NCBI GenBank assembly: GCA_030427965.1
Contig: JAUICD010000015.1
Location: forward strand, 1-63,294
Direction: 5' to 3'
From: Bdellovibrionia bacterium
GTDB taxonomy: Bacteria > Bdellovibrionota > Bdellovibrionia > Bdellovibrionales > JAUICD01
DNA: 63,294 nucleotides
Part shown: in pieces, positions 7,757 through 16,951 of the stretch
Position numbering within the stretch: the stretch's first letter is position 1
Layout: each line of letters begins with the position of its first letter
Program-made: the position numbers and the translations under genes
The notes under the pieces: model-generated
Database searches by the model: none
Told to the model about the DNA's origin: nothing
The model's input: only the letters and a program-made list of their open reading frames with translations

Positions 7757-9778
7757 TTAAGAGATTTTCTTTGAAGCTCCGAAGCTCATACCGTCTTCTC
7801 CAAGCTCAGCAGGACTGTGACCCAAAAACTCCTCTTCACTGAAATCATCCACTTGAATGGCTTCCCATCTCAGCTTTCCAACTTCTTGAAGTTCTGCATG
7901 CTCTTCTTTAGAGATCACGCTCTTTTCAAGAGCCTCATCAATCACATCGCGAATTTTCTTTTTAGGTAGCAATTTCTTTTTGATTGCCTTGCGTACCTTT
8001 CTCTCAGCTTCTTCCGTTCGCTTAACCATTTTAAACACGTGATCCAGTTTTGCTAATTGCTCATCAAGACTCTTTGGCATAAAGATACCATCAGTCAATC
8101 GCTCACGCGATTCACAGTCTGTTTGAATCAACTGCGACACCTCATGACTGATATTATCTCTCACAGGCTCACCTATTGCGTGCATATTCGACCACCATCT
8201 CACTGGCCCCTTAAAGAACCAGCCCAATAGCGGATGATCCATATTTGCAAAAAGACCGTCAAAAGCAACGTTGATTTCATTCAAACTGTGCTGAACACTG
8301 TAATGAACAAGCGGAAGATCTTCTTTCCTTCTACCTTCAGCTTCATATCTTCTCAAAACTGCTGTTGCCAAATACATGTGCGACAAAATATCTGCAAAAC
8401 GACCCGTTATCTTTTCTTTGGTTTTGAGCTTTCCACCCAAAAGCCCCATTGCAAGATCAGCCATTATTGCAAAAGAAGCAGATGTCCAAGAGAGCTTTCT
8501 AAAGTACCTTCGAGTTGCAGTATCTCCATAAGGTGCGGCCAAATACCCCCAAGTTAAACTCAATAAAAAAGATCGAAATTTGTTCTTGGCAATATGACCT
8601 ATATGTCCCCAAAACGCTTCATCAAACCCCTTAAGATCGTTGTTTTCAACAGCGTCCACTTCCTTAAATGCATAAGGGTGAGCACGAAGAGCCCCTTGTC
8701 CAAAAATCATCAATGTACGAGTCAGGATATTGGCTCCCTCTACTGTAATTCCAATTGGTGAAATCATATAGGCATTGTGAAAAAGGTTTTTAGGCCCCTT
8801 AGAAATCCCAGCTCCACCAGAAATATCCATCGCATCGTTGATACAGGTGCGTGCCATTTCTGTGGCATTAAACTTTGCAATCGCTGTCACAACTGGCGGT
8901 TTAATTCCTTTATCCAAAGCTCCAACTGTGAACTTCCTCAAGGCTTCAAGTGTATAAGTAAATCCACCAATGCGCGCAAGTGGCTCTTCAACACCCTCAA
9001 ACTTTCCAATGGATAGGCCAAACTGCTTACGAATTGTGGCATGCGCAGTAATGGCTCGAGTGATCATCTTTGCCCCACCAGCACTTTGTGATGGAAGAGA
9101 AATCCCACGACCAGCCCCAAGGCTTTCCATGAGCATCGTCCAACCAATACCACAACCACCTTCACCACCAACAACAGCATCAACTGAAACGACAACGTCT
9201 TTTCCTTGAGTTGGGCAGTTATAAAATGGAACACCCATTGGGTCGTGTCGTCTACCGACAACAACTCCCGGAGTTTCTGTCGGTATTAGAGCACACGTAA
9301 TCCCAACATCCTCGCCTTTTCCAAGTAAGTTTTCTGGATCTCTTAAACGAAACGCTAAGCCAAGCACAGATGAAATCGCAGCTAACGTGATCCATCTCTT
9401 ATTCCAGTTCAGCCGAATATAAAGCTTTCCGTCTTCTCCTTTAAAAAGAACCCCACTTGAAGTAAGTGACCCTGCATCTGAACCTGCTTCTGGTTCAGTC
9501 AGTGCAAAACAGGGAATGTCCTCACCTGTAGCTAAGCGTGGAAGAAAATGATTTTTTTGATTGTCTGTTCCGTAATGTACAAGAAGCTCAGCAGGTCCAA
9601 GTGAGTTTGGCACCATCGTTGTCACAGCAAGAGGTCCACACCTTGAGTTCAACTTTTGAATGACCGCACTATGAGCAAGGGCGGAAAAACCCAGTCCGCC
9701 ATACTCCTTTGGAATAATCATTCCAAAGAATTTCTCTTTCTTTAGAAAATCCCAAATTTTCTTTGATGAATATCCCAA
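7757..9778 (-). CDS. fadE: FadE-like acyl-CoA dehydrogenase, catalytic part of a split gene
   Basis: This 673-residue frame covers the catalytic and C-terminal parts of a FadE-type acyl-CoA dehydrogenase, the first enzyme of fatty-acid beta-oxidation. GMIIPKEYGGLGFSALAHS, FALTEPEAGSDAGS, WNKRWITLA and NILTRTLMIFGQGALRAHPY are close to E. coli FadE. The N-terminal membrane part lies in another frame (9742-10236), and the two overlap by 37 bases. The only start here is TTG at 9778, just after an in-frame TGA and without a good ribosome site. Compared with E. coli FadE, about six residues are missing at the junction, which suggests a small deletion with frame change, or a sequence error. Confidence 0.85.
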   Translation of the reverse strand: MGYSSKKIWDFLKKEKFFGMIIPKEYGGLGFSALAHSAVIQKLNSRCGPLAVTTMVPNSLGPAELLVHYGTDNQKNHFLPRLATGEDIPCFALTEPEAGSDAGSLTSSGVLFKGEDGKLYIRLNWNKRWITLAAISSVLGLAFRLRDPENLLGKGEDVGITCALIPTETPGVVVGRRHDPMGVPFYNCPTQGKDVVVSVDAVVGGEGGCGIGWTMLMESLGAGRGISLPSQSAGGAKMITRAITAHATIRKQFGLSIGKFEGVEEPLARIGGFTYTLEALRKFTVGALDKGIKPPVVTAIAKFNATEMARTCINDAMDISGGAGISKGPKNLFHNAYMISPIGITVEGANILTRTLMIFGQGALRAHPYAFKEVDAVENNDLKGFDEAFWGHIGHIAKNKFRSFLLSLTWGYLAAPYGDTATRRYFRKLSWTSASFAIMADLAMGLLGGKLKTKEKITGRFADILSHMYLATAVLRRYEAEGRRKEDLPLVHYSVQHSLNEINVAFDGLFANMDHPLLGWFFKGPVRWWSNMHAIGEPVRDNISHEVSQLIQTDCESRERLTDGIFMPKSLDEQLAKLDHVFKMVKRTEEAERKVRKAIKKKLLPKKKIRDVIDEALEKSVISKEEHAELQEVGKLRWEAIQVDDFSEEEFLGHSPAELGEDGMSFGASKKIS

Positions 9779-10236
9779 TCATCAGCCATTGCACAAACCT
9801 CTTCAACAGGCCCATCGACAAATGCCTGTTCTTCAGCTGTAAGATCTGGATAGTCTTCACTCATAATTTTATTGAAGTTAGGTTGTCCTGAAAACAAATC
9901 CTGCTCCACCCAAACAACTCCAGCTTCAAGAGCTGTGCGTTCTGTTTGAGAAATCTGTGGAATAAGCTTCATAGCCTTCATGATTTTCATGACCACGCTT
10001 GAAATCAGAGCTGCTCGAATAGGCTTTACGATAAAGAGTATCGAGAAAGCTGCTACAATGCCCACCAAAGCAAGCGGAGCCTTAAAACCCAGCAACGCAA
10101 CAATTGTCACCAAGGACCACATCCAAAACGGAGCTCCCCAAAAACCAAAACACAAAAACAAGAGAGCAGTCGCTACTCCCACCCAAAGTGCAAAGCTGCC
10201 TAGAAAAACGCCATGCACATTATTGATGAATTCCAC
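9742..10236 (-). CDS. FadE N-terminal membrane segment (split from the catalytic part)
   Basis: 164 residues that match the N-terminal portion of FadE: a hydrophobic membrane-anchoring region (about residues 10-75), then GVVWVEQDLFSGQPNF and LTAEEQAFVDGPVEEVCAMA, which align with E. coli FadE directly before its catalytic domain. It then runs out of frame into HQRKFGIF and stops. The start is GTG at 10236, with AAGGAGGTC six or so bases upstream; a longer frame to 10284 overlaps the tetR end and is less likely. It follows the TetR gene by 26 bases, in one operon. Confidence 0.75.
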   Translation of the reverse strand: MEFINNVHGVFLGSFALWVGVATALLFLCFGFWGAPFWMWSLVTIVALLGFKAPLALVGIVAAFSILFIVKPIRAALISSVVMKIMKAMKLIPQISQTERTALEAGVVWVEQDLFSGQPNFNKIMSEDYPDLTAEEQAFVDGPVEEVCAMADDWDIHQRKFGIF

Positions 10237-10261
10237 TGTGGACCTCCTTAATTCGCTGATT

Positions 10262-10864
10262 TCAACGATTTTTATTTCTTGCAAATATCATTAAACCTTC
10301 AAATGATTTTTCAATAAGCTGTTTCGCATCTGGGGACTCAAGCATCCTACGAAAATGATGATAACCCAGAACAAACGAGTAAAGGGAGAACGCAAACTCT
10401 CTCACTTTCAAATCAGGGCGAAAGTCCTCCACCTCTATTGCTAGCTGGATCGCCTTTTCAATGTTGTGTATCAATTCCCATTGTGCATTTTTCACGAAAT
10501 CTCGAAGCTCCCCTGGCTGATCATCAAGCTCTATGGAAGCCGCAATCAAAACACTACCTCCAGGAAGTTCGTCAGTTCCTTCAATGTACTTTAGCCAATT
10601 TGTGAAAAGAGCTCGAATTCGAGCCTCTCCCACTGGTTCTTGAAATGCTGGCCTCATGACAAGCTCAACAAACTTCTGAGCTGCCATCTCAAGCACCTTC
10701 AGCTGAAGTCGATCCTTAGCCCCAAAGTGAGCAAACAGGCCGCTCTTGGACATCCCCACCTTCTTGGCTAGATCTCCAATCGTAAGGCCGTTAATCCCCT
10801 GCATACTTGCAAGTTTGACTGCAATATTCAGAATTTGGCGCTTCGTTGCTTCACCTTTACTCAT
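10262..10864 (-). CDS. TetR-family transcriptional regulator
   Basis: 200 residues with the N-terminal TetR helix-turn-helix (ATKRQILNIAVKLA, then GLTIGDLAKKVGMSKSGLFAHF) and a helical ligand domain. It lies immediately upstream of the fadE frames, so it probably represses them in response to fatty acids or acyl-CoA, as FadR-type TetR proteins do in other bacteria. The palindrome ACGATCGT lies 16 bases before its start and may be its own operator. The ligand cannot be read from the sequence. Confidence 0.88.
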   Translation of the reverse strand: MSKGEATKRQILNIAVKLASMQGINGLTIGDLAKKVGMSKSGLFAHFGAKDRLQLKVLEMAAQKFVELVMRPAFQEPVGEARIRALFTNWLKYIEGTDELPGGSVLIAASIELDDQPGELRDFVKNAQWELIHNIEKAIQLAIEVEDFRPDLKVREFAFSLYSFVLGYHHFRRMLESPDAKQLIEKSFEGLMIFARNKNR

Positions 10865-10877
10865 GCTTTTAACAATA

Positions 10878-10891
10878 GCACGATCGTTCGC
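10878..10891. promoter_or_regulatory. Possible TetR operator in the tetR-fadE promoter
   Basis: The 8-bp palindrome ACGATCGT (10880-10887), with partly symmetrical AGC and CGCT flanks, sits between the tetR start and the rest of a 200-base divergent intergenic region. The minus strand reads TATTGT directly downstream, a plausible minus 10 box. The assignment rests on position only. Confidence 0.3.
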
Positions 10892-11068
10892 TTTGATCTA
10901 TAAATGATTGAACTTTTAAAGGTTTTGGCTTTCTGACGACTCAAGATGAAACAATTTGGATTCATTGTTGACCTGATGGGTCATTTTCGATAACACAAGG
11001 CATCGGCGAGAAATCATTATGTTACTCAGATTTTGAGTTTTAACACATGCTTTTGTTGAGGAGAGAGA

Positions 11069-11665
11069 ATGAAAAAATTTGCTTTGTTCATGACAGTCCT
11101 ACTTCTGGTTGGTTGCCAAAAAGAATCTGAGGAAAACAATGTTCGAGAAGAAACCGTAAGTGATGCTGCTCCATTTTACGTAGTTGTAAGAAAAGACGAC
11201 AACGGACAGCAAGAATATGCCTATGTAGAAAAGCAAATGGATGAAGATGAACTCCATAAGGAGATCGAAACTTCACGACGAAGTGTTCGAAATCTTCGCT
11301 GGAGAGCTGTTTCACCTCAAAAACAAATCGAGACTGAGTATCCTTCACAAAGTGACAACCAAAAGATGTACTTTGTAAATGACCCAACAACATTTGAATC
11401 CGAAGAATCTAATGCCAATTACGGCAGATGGCACAACACCTGTCACTACACTTCAGGCTCAAGCTGGGTTTATTACGGATATTCGAGGTACTATCACTAC
11501 AATCGCTACAGACACTGTTACCCCAGATACTCAGCCTACTGGAATTGGCGTTACCAACCCACCTTTCATTTCAGAAGAAATTTTTACTACTATAGACCTG
11601 TCCATTACCCAATCTATAGACACAGATACACCTACTGGGTTTATCGCGCCGGATGGTGGTGGTAA
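11069..11665 (+). CDS. Lipoprotein with Tyr/Arg/Trp-rich C-terminus
   Basis: Signal peptide MKKFALFMTVLLLVGC ends in a lipobox, so Cys16 should be lipidated. Residues about 20-105 are acidic and Gln/Glu-rich. From about residue 125 to the end the protein is mostly Tyr, Arg, His and Trp (for example YYGYSRYYHYNRYRHCYPRY and the ending AGWWW). That composition suggests a surface or cell-wall-binding role, but I do not recognise a family. GAGGAGAG precedes the ATG. Confidence 0.7.
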   Translation: MKKFALFMTVLLLVGCQKESEENNVREETVSDAAPFYVVVRKDDNGQQEYAYVEKQMDEDELHKEIETSRRSVRNLRWRAVSPQKQIETEYPSQSDNQKMYFVNDPTTFESEESNANYGRWHNTCHYTSGSSWVYYGYSRYYHYNRYRHCYPRYSAYWNWRYQPTFHFRRNFYYYRPVHYPIYRHRYTYWVYRAGWWW

Positions 11666-11701
11666 GAAACAAAGTTTAAGAGAGAAGTGGGGAGTGTGGG
11701 T

Positions 11702-13189
11702 TTAGGCCACTTTTTTGTCCTGCTCTTGAACAAGGTACTGTTTGTGAGACTCAAGCTCCTCTTCGCTCATTTTAAGCTGCCCACTTGAAATGCCATACTC
11801 AATAATCTCTTGTGCATTTTTCTTTTGAAGTCCCATAACCGAAGCAACATCCAAGACCGAAAAAGTCGACTTTCCGATACGTTCAATCAATCTTTTTAAG
11901 CGAATACCCAGAGGGCCAATCTTTTCATTATGATTTGGTATAATAAAAGTCACAGGCTCTGTAGCACGAAGTCGATACGTTCCGTTGTTTTGAGTCACAA
12001 CCAAAGGAAGTCTTTCTCGCTCAATTACTTGATTGAGACGAACCCCCAAACGCTGTATTTTACTTGCCGATGTCTCAGGATTGAAAAACTCATTGGGATA
12101 AATTGCAGCATGAAGAGATTTGATATCTGATGGTTCGTAGACATCCCAAATAAGTTGCCTTAAAAACTTGTGAAGGGCCTCGCCAGGCTCAATGTTCTTC
12201 AAAACACGTCCATTGAACTCTGCTGTTCCAAGATGAATTTTATACTCAGATTTGATCTCTTCTTTATTGGCAATGAATTCGTAATATTTCTCATTTTTTA
12301 AAAATTCAAATTTCATGATAAGTTTTTCTTTAAAACTTTCATGAGGAGTTCCAAAGTATAGTTTTCTTGCCAAGTCATGATCGTCTGTTTTTACAGCCAC
12401 AAAATAATCCAAATCACGAAGGGTTTCCCAATGGCGATTGTCCCTTGCTTTTCTTCTCGCCCCATTCAAAAGCTCTTGGGTGTCGTTTGTCAAACCCTCT
12501 GACATTAAACTCAAAACAAATGACCATTTCTGAATAAATAGAGTATTCATTTTATGACTGGAATTATCACTCTTCTTCAACAACTCTTTTGCCTCTCTCC
12601 ACTTCTTACACCCAATAAGTGCCAATATTTCATTCTTTTCAATACCAGCAAAAAGCCTTAGAGGAATCGCCTCAGACCGCAAGCTTTCAATTTCCTTAAG
12701 AACAGACTTATGTTCACCCAAATAATTGTAACAAGACAACCTGTACACGCGTAAAATTATAGAGTCCTCTTCTCCGATATCTTCCGACAGACATTCTTCA
12801 AAATGTGAACAAGCCACTTTATAATCCCATTTGGAGAGGGAGCATAGGCCATAATAAAAATTGTAAAGCTTCAGCCCATTGATTTGAGTTTGAACATTCA
12901 TTCTTCCAAGTAGTTCAAACGCTTTTTGAAAAGCACCTGTACAAGAGTAAGCAAACGCCAATTCCCCGAATGCTTCGTCATTGATATTTTTTGTATTACT
13001 CAAAACATAGTCATATAAAAGAGAAATAACAACCGAGTGCTCTTCAAGTAAGCGGCCAACTTTTGCCCACCCAATCGATTCATCTAAAGAAAGAGACGTC
13101 GGTCTTTCATTGTCAAAAAGTTGTTTGGCTTCATTGATTTTCCCGTTCCGAATGAAACGGTTCACTTCATCCAATAAGTTTTTTTCCAT
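11702..13189 (-). CDS. TPR-like protein with C-terminal winged-helix segment
   Basis: 495 residues without signal peptide. The first 300 or so residues are helical pairs of TPR type (for example NINDEAFGELAFAYSCTGAF and SKWDYKVACSHFEECLSEDI). The C-terminal part (about 340-415, around AAIYPNEFFNPETSASKIQR and RLNQVIERERLPLVV) resembles the winged-helix domain of regulators such as the OmpR/SARP type. A last short segment resembles a second HTH (FSVLDVASVMGLQKKNAQEI). I infer a cytoplasmic regulator; the target is unknown. Confidence 0.55.
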   Translation of the reverse strand: MEKNLLDEVNRFIRNGKINEAKQLFDNERPTSLSLDESIGWAKVGRLLEEHSVVISLLYDYVLSNTKNINDEAFGELAFAYSCTGAFQKAFELLGRMNVQTQINGLKLYNFYYGLCSLSKWDYKVACSHFEECLSEDIGEEDSIILRVYRLSCYNYLGEHKSVLKEIESLRSEAIPLRLFAGIEKNEILALIGCKKWREAKELLKKSDNSSHKMNTLFIQKWSFVLSLMSEGLTNDTQELLNGARRKARDNRHWETLRDLDYFVAVKTDDHDLARKLYFGTPHESFKEKLIMKFEFLKNEKYYEFIANKEEIKSEYKIHLGTAEFNGRVLKNIEPGEALHKFLRQLIWDVYEPSDIKSLHAAIYPNEFFNPETSASKIQRLGVRLNQVIERERLPLVVTQNNGTYRLRATEPVTFIIPNHNEKIGPLGIRLKRLIERIGKSTFSVLDVASVMGLQKKNAQEIIEYGISSGQLKMSEEELESHKQYLVQEQDKKVA

Positions 13190-13319
13190 GCCTTTCTATC
13201 GGCAAAATAAGACTTAAGGCTAAAGGTTTGTCTCAAATTAGGACAATGCTTCCAATTCAATCCAATACACTTGAATTGAACAAAACATTTAGAAAGAAGA
13301 GTGTGATTCATAGCCCTAT

Positions 13320-13886
13320 CTAGTCTAAGAGCTGCTCCACAAAACACTGGGGCGCTCCTTTGACTGGAGGTTCGTATTGAATCCCCAGTTCCTCATCATC
13401 TCCATACACACATCGAATTATTGCAAATTCCCGAATCTCACCAGATTTATCCATAATATCAACTCGACGGATCTCGAAATCGTGTGGATCAAAATAAATA
13501 AAATTTAACGGAAAATCTGTTGGTTTATATTTCCAACGAGAAAACGTCCATCCATTTTCAAAATTTCGCTCCAAAAGAGTCTCTCGAAATTTCAAATCAC
13601 GAGCTTCGCCGTAACCTAGATCTAGAAAAGATTGTACAAAGTCTTCGACCGAAACACCCACTCGGGCCGTTGTGAGAGATTGAAATTTTTCATTATCACT
13701 TTTAGAAACAATCCCGTAAGTAGAGATCTCATTCGCAATTTTAAGTAGCCCATTAACAACTTCAATACCAGGTGTTGCATCAGGGGAATCAAAAAAGGGA
13801 CTCGTATCCAATTTACTGCCTGCAAAACAAATACTAGACGTGACAAAAATAAGTCCAAAAAACAACAATGATATCGTTCTAATCAA
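13320..13886 (-). CDS. Exported protein of unknown function
   Basis: The start is placed at TTG 13886, because AGGGAG precedes it by six bases and because it gives a clean signal peptide (MIRTISLLFFGLIFVTSSICFAG). A longer frame to 13976 has no such support. The mature protein of about 165 residues is mixed alpha/beta with one C-terminal Cys (APQCFVEQLLD). No family is recognised. It is separated by about 130 bases from the TPR gene downstream. Confidence 0.55.
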   Translation of the reverse strand: MIRTISLLFFGLIFVTSSICFAGSKLDTSPFFDSPDATPGIEVVNGLLKIANEISTYGIVSKSDNEKFQSLTTARVGVSVEDFVQSFLDLGYGEARDLKFRETLLERNFENGWTFSRWKYKPTDFPLNFIYFDPHDFEIRRVDIMDKSGEIREFAIIRCVYGDDEELGIQYEPPVKGAPQCFVEQLLD

Positions 13887-14023
13887 AACAAACTCCCTAT
13901 GAGTATTACACTCCATAAGAAATTCAATTTTTGTGCCATTAGGAGGCTCAACAATTCGCGCGTGAGATCTTCTCACTGAAAATAGGACAAAGAGTTGCGA
14001 GTGATTTTTTTTGGTTTCTGAGC

Positions 14024-14275
14024 CTATTTCTCTTTATTTTCTTCAGTAGGCTCTTCTTCACTAGAAACTTCTTCCGCCACCTCCGCTTTAGGTGCCTCTT
14101 CTACGGGTTCAGATTTCTTCTCACCGGGCAAGCCACCCTTGACGTATCCCTCTTTATTGAGAATCTTAATCTTCTCAACTCCATTGAGCCACTTTCCATC
14201 GCTTGCCTTAATAGCATAGCGACCAGAGCGCTTTTTAAAAACAGTGTATTCTTTTGTTTCTTTTAAAACTTCCAT
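14024..14275 (-). CDS. Small acidic-tailed protein of unknown function
   Basis: 83 residues. The first half (TVFKKRSGRYAIKASDGKWL) is basic and looks like a small beta fold, and the last 30 residues are almost all Glu, Ala, Pro and Lys. No signal peptide. GGAGGGG lies directly before the ATG, which makes real translation likely. The tail could be a linker or interaction segment. Confidence 0.6.
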   Translation of the reverse strand: MEVLKETKEYTVFKKRSGRYAIKASDGKWLNGVEKIKILNKEGYVKGGLPGEKKSEPVEEAPKAEVAEEVSSEEEPTEENKEK

Positions 14276-14370
14276 ATCCCCTCCAATTGATGCAATTGTA
14301 TTGAGTAAAACCTAAGAGGGCAAGCTCTCTCAAGAGTTGATGATCATATTTATTTTTGCACTTTATGTAT

Positions 14371-15378
14371 TTAATCTCGAAAACCCAAATTATGAAAGTA
14401 TATCGCTTCCAACAAATCTAGAATCTGCTCTTGAAGTCTCTCTGGAAAAACCAGCAATCTACGAAGATCGATCACACCCTTCTCACCTAATTGAATTTGA
14501 GATGTTGTCGACAGAATTGTAATACTGGCCGTTTTCCAATTCTCACTGTCCTCGGGTACGACTCTATCCAAATACTCTTCAACTCCATCTTGGAGATCCT
14601 CGTACACATCGTACATATCTTTATGCACATCACGTTCTTTAGACTCCAGTGCTTGATCAAATAAATCGTTCAAAACACTTTGAGATATATTTTCATCCAG
14701 CAAAGCACTACCGAGTGCTTCAAACTCTGGCCCCACAGGTAAGTGATTCAACATCACTCTTTCACTTCTTCCAACAGTCATTCCAGCAATTGTTGTTTTT
14801 CTTTCTATATCAAATTGATTTCCTCTATATCTGACCTGAAGAGCCAAACCATAGAGTTGAACTTTCTCTCCACTCCCATCTCTGTGCGTATGCTCAATAA
14901 GATCAATGATCTCAATTTCACCAAATTCGTCTGATCCAATTTCTGAGAGGTCAAAAGCAAATTTTTGGTCCTTTAAACTTTTTCTTTCAAAAAGCTTACG
15001 AGCTCTCTCATTCTTCTGATGGCTTACACTTTTCTGAGGCACCTGAATCTCTTCAAGAAGCTGAACCAAGTGCCGTGCCTCATCAATTTGCTCCCATTTA
15101 GGGCTGGAAATAGACAGAATGCTTTCAGCACGTTTTGTGAGAATTAAAATATCTCTTGAAAGTCTTTTCGCATTCACCCCTTGCTCATGCCCATTGAAAA
15201 CTCGTCTTCCTTTTTCTATGTAATAAGCCAAGTAATCCAACACTTCATCCTGTGGCACAAACTGGACATGACACTCAGAGTTCACTTCAGCTCTCACCTG
15301 AGTCGGTAAAGAAAAGACAAGTCCCACAAGCAAGAGACAGCTCAGTGATATAGGTATGGTCTTTCTTTGGAGGATCAT
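14371..15378 (-). CDS. Exported protein of unknown function
   Basis: The ATG at 15378 gives a signal peptide (MILQRKTIPISLSCLLLVGL, cleavage probably after VRA). A GTG at 15423 would add 15 residues, and neither start has a strong ribosome site. The mature protein is about 300 residues, mainly helical and acidic, with an internal beta segment (VQLYGLALQVRYRGNQFDI). The end (DLLEAIYFHNLGFRD) is conserved-looking, but I do not know the family. Probably periplasmic. Confidence 0.55.
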   Translation of the reverse strand: MILQRKTIPISLSCLLLVGLVFSLPTQVRAEVNSECHVQFVPQDEVLDYLAYYIEKGRRVFNGHEQGVNAKRLSRDILILTKRAESILSISSPKWEQIDEARHLVQLLEEIQVPQKSVSHQKNERARKLFERKSLKDQKFAFDLSEIGSDEFGEIEIIDLIEHTHRDGSGEKVQLYGLALQVRYRGNQFDIERKTTIAGMTVGRSERVMLNHLPVGPEFEALGSALLDENISQSVLNDLFDQALESKERDVHKDMYDVYEDLQDGVEEYLDRVVPEDSENWKTASITILSTTSQIQLGEKGVIDLRRLLVFPERLQEQILDLLEAIYFHNLGFRD

Positions 15379-15576
15379 ATTTTGGATAATAGCTGCCAAC
15401 CCTATGCTTTTCCAGTTTTCCACTGGTTTTGATCACAACTTCTTAATTGATATAACTTAAATTCAGGAACGTCCAAACTCTATACAGCCCCACAGAAAGA
15501 AGACTTCTGACTGCACCGCGAACCTTTGTAAATAAAGGGTTCTTGGACCTACGGCCGTGAAAGAAAAAAATATTTT

Positions 15577-15605
15577 TTGACTTACGCATAACTTACGCAT
15601 ATATT
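15577..15605 (+). promoter_or_regulatory. lexA promoter with tandem repeat operator
   Basis: TTGACT (15577-15582), a 17-base spacer and TATATT (15600-15605) form a near-consensus promoter. The spacer holds two copies of CTTACGCATA (15581-15590 and 15592-15601) one helical turn apart. This placement suggests autorepression, as is usual for lexA. Each repeat contains TTA-CGCA-TAA/TAT half-symmetry rather than a textbook SOS box. Confidence 0.7.
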
Positions 15606-15612
15606 TTATTTC

Positions 15613-16278
15613 ATGAACGGACGAAAAAAACGGCCCCCTTCTCTAACACCTAAGCAAAGAATGATAGCTGAGTTCATCCTCAGCTTTCAAGAAGAGCATG
15701 GTTTCACTCCTTCCCAAAAGGAAATCGCCACGCATTTCAAATTCAAATCTTTAGGTACTGTGCAAAATTACTTGGTGCGCCTTCAAGAACAAGGAGTATT
15801 GAAAAAAACATGGAACGCCAAACGCAGCCTTCAGGTTTCTTTGCCCTCCACCACCCCATCTCTTTTGTCTCAACCCTCATCTCAACACCCATCTCTTCCC
15901 TTAGTGGGAAGGGTGGCCGCAGGTCGTCCTATTGAGGCAATTGAGAGTGATGATAAAATAGAAGTTCCCCCATTTTTTATCAAATCTAGTGGAAGGCACT
16001 TTGTCCTTCAAGTCCAAGGGGACTCTATGCAAGAAGACGGTATTCTAGATGGTGATTATGTTGTTCTAAGAAAACAAGAAAACGCAGAAAACGGACAAAC
16101 CGTTGTAGCCCTTGTCGACGGTGAGGCCACACTCAAGCGATTTTATCATAAGAAAAATGGACGGATTGAACTCCACCCAGCAAATGCCAAATATTCACCT
16201 TTTGTTTTCAACCCAAACGATGGCGTCGATTTTCATATCGAGGGTCTTTACGTGGGGTTGATTCGTAAAATTCATTGA
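15613..16278 (+). CDS. lexA: LexA, SOS repressor / self-cleaving S24 protease
   Basis: 221 residues. The N-terminal winged helix (LTPKQRMIAEFILSF, SQKEIATHFKFKSLGTVQNYL) binds DNA. The scissile bond is Ala103-Gly104 in VGRVAAGRP, the nucleophile is Ser138 in QGDSMQEDGI, and the base is Lys175 in GEATLKRF. All parts of a working LexA are present. RecA-stimulated self-cleavage would release the SOS genes. The linker is longer than usual and rich in Ser/Pro (about residues 75-96). Confidence 0.95.
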   Translation: MNGRKKRPPSLTPKQRMIAEFILSFQEEHGFTPSQKEIATHFKFKSLGTVQNYLVRLQEQGVLKKTWNAKRSLQVSLPSTTPSLLSQPSSQHPSLPLVGRVAAGRPIEAIESDDKIEVPPFFIKSSGRHFVLQVQGDSMQEDGILDGDYVVLRKQENAENGQTVVALVDGEATLKRFYHKKNGRIELHPANAKYSPFVFNPNDGVDFHIEGLYVGLIRKIH

Positions 16279-16382
16279 TTTGTAAAGACATATATTATTT
16301 TAATTTGTAAACCTGACTAAATTCAAAACTGTAAAATACCCACTGTCCTGAACCCCTCTCTTTAGAGGTATGGTAAAATTAT

Positions 16383-16655
16383 TCATTGAAAAAGTTTCTT
16401 TAAATAAGCCTCATAGTCATCTAATAAGACCTTGAAGGCTTTGCTTTTGGATAACTTTAAAAGTTGAATAATTTCAGGAATTTTTTTTGCTGGAGGACCG
16501 CACAACCCCCTTTCCCAGTTAGAAATATACTGTGTTGTAGAATAACCCAATTTTTCAGAAAGTTCCTTTTGAGTCAAATCCAGCTCTATACGCCTCTCTT
16601 TTAAAAACATACCAAAGTTTTTTCTTTCTCTCACTGAAACCTCATTCAAATTCAA
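16383..16655 (-). CDS. Xre-family helix-turn-helix protein
   Basis: 90 residues with an HTH_3 domain (FLKERRIELDLTQKELSEKL, then STTQYISNWERG). It overlaps the upstream Xre gene by four bases (ATGA), so both are co-translated. Convergent with lexA. Size and pairing suggest a phage-type or plasmid-type repressor couple, but no phage genes are adjacent. Confidence 0.8.
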   Translation of the reverse strand: MNLNEVSVRERKNFGMFLKERRIELDLTQKELSEKLGYSTTQYISNWERGLCGPPAKKIPEIIQLLKLSKSKAFKVLLDDYEAYLKKLFQ

Positions 16656-16951
16656 TCTAGCTTCTTCACTGAAACTTCAAAAATTCCCTCAAAGAACTTC
16701 TCTTGCGTTCCTTTTGGTATCTGCCTTATCCCCCCACCAGATACTTCTTCGCCAAAAAGCAAATACTCCATACTCACATCAAAATAAGACGCAAGCCTTC
16801 TAACTCTTAGGAGGTCCCCTGGGTTTGAACTTTGACGCCAAGTATAGAGTGTTGTGTAAGGAATCTCAGTCTCTCGAGCAACTTGCTTAAGTTTTTTTCC
16901 CTTCACCTTACAAAGCTTATCTAAAATTTCTCTAAAGAGGATTTCTGACAT
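16652..16951 (-). CDS. Xre-family helix-turn-helix protein
   Basis: 99 residues. The helix-turn-helix is KLKQVARETEIPYTTLYTWRQ, followed by RRLASYFDVSMEYLLFGEE, the usual end of the Xre fold. The C-terminal 25 residues are unique. First gene of a two-gene operon with the Xre gene at 16383. The divergent upstream region to 17040 shows no other gene. Confidence 0.8.
   Translation of the reverse strand: MSEILFREILDKLCKVKGKKLKQVARETEIPYTTLYTWRQSSNPGDLLRVRRLASYFDVSMEYLLFGEEVSGGGIRQIPKGTQEKFFEGIFEVSVKKLD

Noticed and set aside
9742..9778. Programmed minus 1 frameshift in fadE
   Set aside because: No X XXY YYZ heptamer in the right register and no stimulatory hairpin were seen.
16343..16372. Hairpin CCTCT-CTTT-AGAGG after lexA as terminator
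   Set aside because: Stem of five pairs only and no T run.
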